Positions 61,250-64,000 of a stretch of 64,000 bases of DNA are shown one piece after another. Below the pieces are notes generated by a model. It did not search any database and was not told the DNA's origin. It saw nothing but the letters and a program-made list of their open reading frames with translations. The position numbers were made by a program, and so were the translations under genes. How positions within the stretch are numbered: position 1 is the first letter of the stretch; every line of letters starts with the position of its first letter. The stretch is from Caballeronia fortuita (GTDB lineage Bacteria > Pseudomonadota > Gammaproteobacteria > Burkholderiales > Burkholderiaceae): assembly GCF_001544835.2 (NCBI RefSeq), contig NZ_FCNX02000020.1, forward strand, positions 53,022-117,021, in the 5' to 3' direction.

Positions 61250-61438
61250 GGTCGTGCCTCTGCAGCGAATGCAGCGCGCGTGTCCGCGCAGGTGAATATG
61301 ACGCCAGCTACGGTCTTCTCGGCTACGTCGTGGATCTCGCCGACGCGCTTGCCGTCGCTAGTAAGGATGACCCCAGTCGTTAATGCCGCGGCGGGTTTCT
61401 GTGAAGACGATGCTCGAAGCGTCGATGCTGAATGTCAT
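61250..61438 (-). pseudogene. Small hypothetical gene with a frameshift
   Basis: Minus-strand frame from ATG 61438 (AGGATTCAACGAC before it) reads MTFSIDASSIVFTETRRGIND and then hits a stop after WGHPY. Moving by one base gives GVILTSDGKRVGEIHDVAEK and VAGVIFTCADTRAAFAAEARP, which reads like a continuous domain. One base appears missing in the GGGG run near 61371. Family unknown. It lies directly upstream of the GAF remnant. Confidence 0.4.
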
Positions 61439-61615
61439 GTCGTTGAATCCTGAGGTTTCGGCCAAGCAGGAATGCTTGACCCGTTCCCTCAGGCTACTGT
61501 CGGCTGGCGGAAGTCTAGGCGGAAGACTCGTGTAGGCCGCGACCGGCCAGTTCGAAGCTGGTCGCGTTCATGCCCGATCGCCACGCTCTCGCTACAGAGC
61601 CGCGTACGACCGACT

Positions 61616-63418
61616 TTACGCTACGCGAAACTGAGCAACGGCGCTTGCCAGCTCGTTGGCCTGCGTTTGCAGCGAAGACGCTGCAGCCGCCGACTGTTCG
61701 ACCAGCGCCGCGTTCTGCTGCACCATCTCATCGAGCTGCGCCACCGCACGGTTGATTTCCTGGATGCCGCGCGTCTGTTCGTCAGCCGCGTTCGTTATTT
61801 CGCCGATGATCGTGGTGACGCTAGACACCCGGCCTACGATATCCGTCATCGTCTCGCCTGCCTGCTGAACCAGCGACGCGCCGGTCGACACGCTCGTCAC
61901 GCTGGAATCGATCAACTCTTTGATCTCCTTCGCTGCCTGCGCACTGCGCTGAGCGAGCGTTCGCACCTCGCCCGCGACCACAGCGAATCCGCGACCATCC
62001 TCGCCTGCACGTGCGGCTTCCACGGCAGCGTTAAGCGCGAGGATATTGGTCTGGAAGGCGATTCCCTCGATCACGCCGATGATGTCGGCGATCTTGCCAG
62101 ATGCACCTTCGATTTCATGCATCGTCGAAACAACGTCGGAGACAACGGAGCCGCCACGTGACGCGGCGCTTGCTGCGGTCGTCGCGCTTTGGTCCGCCTG
62201 CCGAGCTGCGCTGGCCGATTGCGTCACTGTGGACGTGATCTCTTCCATCGACGCAGCGGTCTCCTCGAGGCTTGCCGCCGCCGCTTCCGTGCGACGCGAC
62301 AAATCGTGATTACCCGAGGCGATCTCATTGGCGGCATGGCGCACCGCTTCACTCGTATCGCGGATCTGAACCATCACGCTATTGATCTTCCCGACGAACG
62401 CATTGAACGAGCGGGCGATCTGCGCCACTTCGTCATTGCCGGTCGCGGGCAGGCGCTGGGTAAGGTCTCCGCTGCCCGAGCCGATGCCTTCCATGGCGTC
62501 GCGCACTTTTGCAAGTCCTTTGAAGGCCACGCCGGTGACAGCGCCAATAATGGCGGCGGCTATCGCGGCGAGTACTGCCAGCGAGATGACGGATCCAGTC
62601 AGCAGCGAACGCATTCCGGCTGTCGCCTCGGACTTGTCGAGCGCGACCAGTGTCAGCCAATTCGTTCCCGGCACTGCCCGAGCCCGGACCAGCTTCGTAG
62701 CACCACCTACGGTGGCCTCAATGGCAGGCGATTGTTCCTGCGAGGCAGCGCTGATGGCGCTCGTCGTCAGTTCGTTGGAGACGTCGGTCAACGGCTTCAG
62801 TGTCAGCTTTGCATCGGCGGCAGCAACGATGTTGCCGCTCCGGTCCACCAACATGCCGAAGCTTGAGGCCGTCGGATGAATCGACTTGACGTTCGCGACG
62901 ACGCTATCCATGGCCACATCGCCCGATACCACGCCTTTGACCGTGCCATCCCTGACGATCGGCGCAGCAAACGCGACCACGAGCTTGCCGGTGCCCACAT
63001 CGACGTAAGGTGGCGTCACGACCGGCTTTCCGGCCTCGACAGCCTGCTTGTACCAAGGTCGGCCGGTAGGGTCGTAATCCGCTGGAATACCGGTCGGGTC
63101 GGAAAACTTTGCCGTTTTATCCGCGTACCCCACATACACGTTCGTGAAACCGCCCGCGGATGCGACCTGTTTGAGGAACGGCACCGGATCGGAACTCAGC
63201 GCAGCGTCCTCGACCGAAACGATCATCTGCGTTTTCGACGCGACCCATTCTTCGATCCCCGCCTCATGGCCGGTTAGAACCGCACTGAGGCTGTTTTCGA
63301 TGGATTCGCTGTTATGGCGATGAGCGACGCCGTAGTTGACGCCCGTATTGACGACAAGTCCGCCGACGACGATGGCGACAGAAGCGGCGAGGACGCGACC
63401 GCGAATAGAAGAGAACAT
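61616..63418 (-). CDS. Methyl-accepting chemotaxis protein with dCache sensor
   Basis: A 600-residue chemoreceptor. TM1 lies near residues 8-28, a periplasmic dCache-type domain follows (NVYVGYADKTAKF, DPTGRPWYKQAVEAGKPVVTPPY, the ligand-binding signature for amino and organic acids), TM2 near 272-295, then HAMP, and the cytoplasmic signalling hairpin contains GIAFQTNILALNAAVEAARAGE. No C-terminal NWETF-like receptor tail is present; the end is FRVA. It may sense one of the nutrients imported by the neighbouring systems. No other chemotaxis gene is nearby. Confidence 0.93.
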   Translation of the reverse strand: MFSSIRGRVLAASVAIVVGGLVVNTGVNYGVAHRHNSESIENSLSAVLTGHEAGIEEWVASKTQMIVSVEDAALSSDPVPFLKQVASAGGFTNVYVGYADKTAKFSDPTGIPADYDPTGRPWYKQAVEAGKPVVTPPYVDVGTGKLVVAFAAPIVRDGTVKGVVSGDVAMDSVVANVKSIHPTASSFGMLVDRSGNIVAAADAKLTLKPLTDVSNELTTSAISAASQEQSPAIEATVGGATKLVRARAVPGTNWLTLVALDKSEATAGMRSLLTGSVISLAVLAAIAAAIIGAVTGVAFKGLAKVRDAMEGIGSGSGDLTQRLPATGNDEVAQIARSFNAFVGKINSVMVQIRDTSEAVRHAANEIASGNHDLSRRTEAAAASLEETAASMEEITSTVTQSASAARQADQSATTAASAASRGGSVVSDVVSTMHEIEGASGKIADIIGVIEGIAFQTNILALNAAVEAARAGEDGRGFAVVAGEVRTLAQRSAQAAKEIKELIDSSVTSVSTGASLVQQAGETMTDIVGRVSSVTTIIGEITNAADEQTRGIQEINRAVAQLDEMVQQNAALVEQSAAAASSLQTQANELASAVAQFRVA

Positions 63419-64000
63419 GTGAGATGTGAGCCGTGGGAAAAATTCGCTATGGCTCAGTTAACGACACGGTGTCCACGCTCTTGATCCTTGACTGAATTTA
63501 GGCTTGGTCAAAATTCGGGGCGCAGCCACGCATCGCATCGGTCGCAACAGTCGCTACGGCGGCGAGAAAGCGCTTGCGGCCACTTCCGCGTAATCCTTGC
63601 TGTGAAATCGTGCGCAATCGGCGATGCGCACCGCGCGACATGCCAACGTTACGAGCGCGCCATGACTGGGCACAGGGCCGGTTACTACGCAGCCAAGCAA
63701 CACCGTTCGCCGCTCTGGGGGTCGTTGGCCGTTTCGGGCTCTGCGAGGACCAGAATCTCAAGCAGTTCGCAATCATCTGACCAAGCCTCCACGCTATGGC
63801 GACTCCTTGGTGGCTGAAGCCAACACGACCCGGCCGCCAGTCGCTGCGGTCCAATGCCGTCAAAGTTGGTCTCATTGAACTATGAATCCACCCACCTATG
63901 TTGCTGCAAAGTTCAAATGTCGGGGTTGCCGCTAAGTAGAGATGTCGGGTTTGGAACGGATGTTTCTGTTCAGGTTGTGGGGTTGGGTCGGCGCAGCCGC
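63419..64000. other. Right-edge interval, no recognised gene
   Basis: About 580 bp. Short frames exist (for example on the minus strand at 63498-63875), but none resembles a family. Near the right edge, AATGTCGGGGTTG (about 63917) and GATGTCGGGTTTG (about 63941) are imperfect direct repeats; an open frame from ATG 63942 (SGLERMFLFRLWGW) runs to the end of the window. This could be the end of a mobile element or the start of a gene, but the evidence is thin. Confidence 0.3.

Noticed and set aside
1..64000. Search by eye for CRISPR arrays, tRNA and rRNA genes, phage modules and complete insertion sequences
   Set aside because: No regularly spaced repeats, cloverleaf sequences, rRNA cores, integrase or transposase genes were recognised.

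Overview
The window looks like an accessory, catabolism-rich stretch of a Burkholderiaceae genome, most likely the Caballeronia/Paraburkholderia group. The reasons are high GC with strong third-position GC, a Burkholderia-type general porin, a small DUF4148 secreted protein, a tandem glycine riboswitch, and many LysR regulators beside small operons of CoA-dependent enzymes and transporters. No rRNA, tRNA, CRISPR array or complete insertion sequence was recognised. All calls come from reading the sequence and from family knowledge; no database search was run.

Layout. (1) 1-4873: the end of a probable Nit1C-type cluster (FAD oxidoreductase), then a LnmK-like acyltransferase/decarboxylase translationally coupled to a methylmalonyl-CoA mutase, facing a class V aminotransferase. 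(2) 4958-6853: a stand-alone FtsH-like AAA protease. (3) 6983-11809: a LacI regulator divergent from a nucleobase permease, a TrzA/guanine-deaminase-like amidohydrolase and a TSUP exporter, with two LacI-type palindromes between them. (4) 11863-19805: a porin, a GcvA-like LysR, an operon of CoA-transferase, two crotonases and an MHS transporter, and a convergent aldehyde dehydrogenase, followed by an AraC regulator. (5) 20931-33571: a LysR regulator divergent from a hydantoinase A/B, CoA-transferase, hydratase, MFS and HMG-CoA-lyase operon, then an esterase and an MFS/2-hydroxyacid dehydrogenase pair. The two plus-strand operons share an almost identical 56-bp upstream element.

(6) 33576-40454: a phthalate-type pathway: MarR regulator, MFS transporter, dioxygenase reductase, Rieske oxygenase, dihydrodiol-dehydrogenase-like protein and dihydroxyphthalate-decarboxylase-like protein. 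A near-identical palindrome lies at both promoters. (7) 40482-47676: mixed small enzymes (flavin reductase, MBL hydrolase, PEBP, PPOX protein), a truncated quinone oxidoreductase, LysR plus isochorismatase hydrolase, and an ICL/PEP-mutase plus TauD dioxygenase pair. (8) 47806-55264: LysR plus MFS, then GntR, MFS, amidohydrolase and GntP permease. (9) 55373-64000: a cyclotransferase-like secreted protein, a tandem glycine riboswitch with no gene behind it, small secreted proteins, an epimerase/LysR pair, decayed genes and a chemotaxis receptor.

The recurring logic is a sensor next to a transporter and a short enzyme set that activates, hydrates or cleaves a carboxylic acid. Two regulons (LysR at 20931 and MarR at 33576) can be drawn from repeated operators. 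The least conventional parts are the LnmK/mutase pair, the hydantoinase/HMG-lyase operon and the orphan riboswitch.
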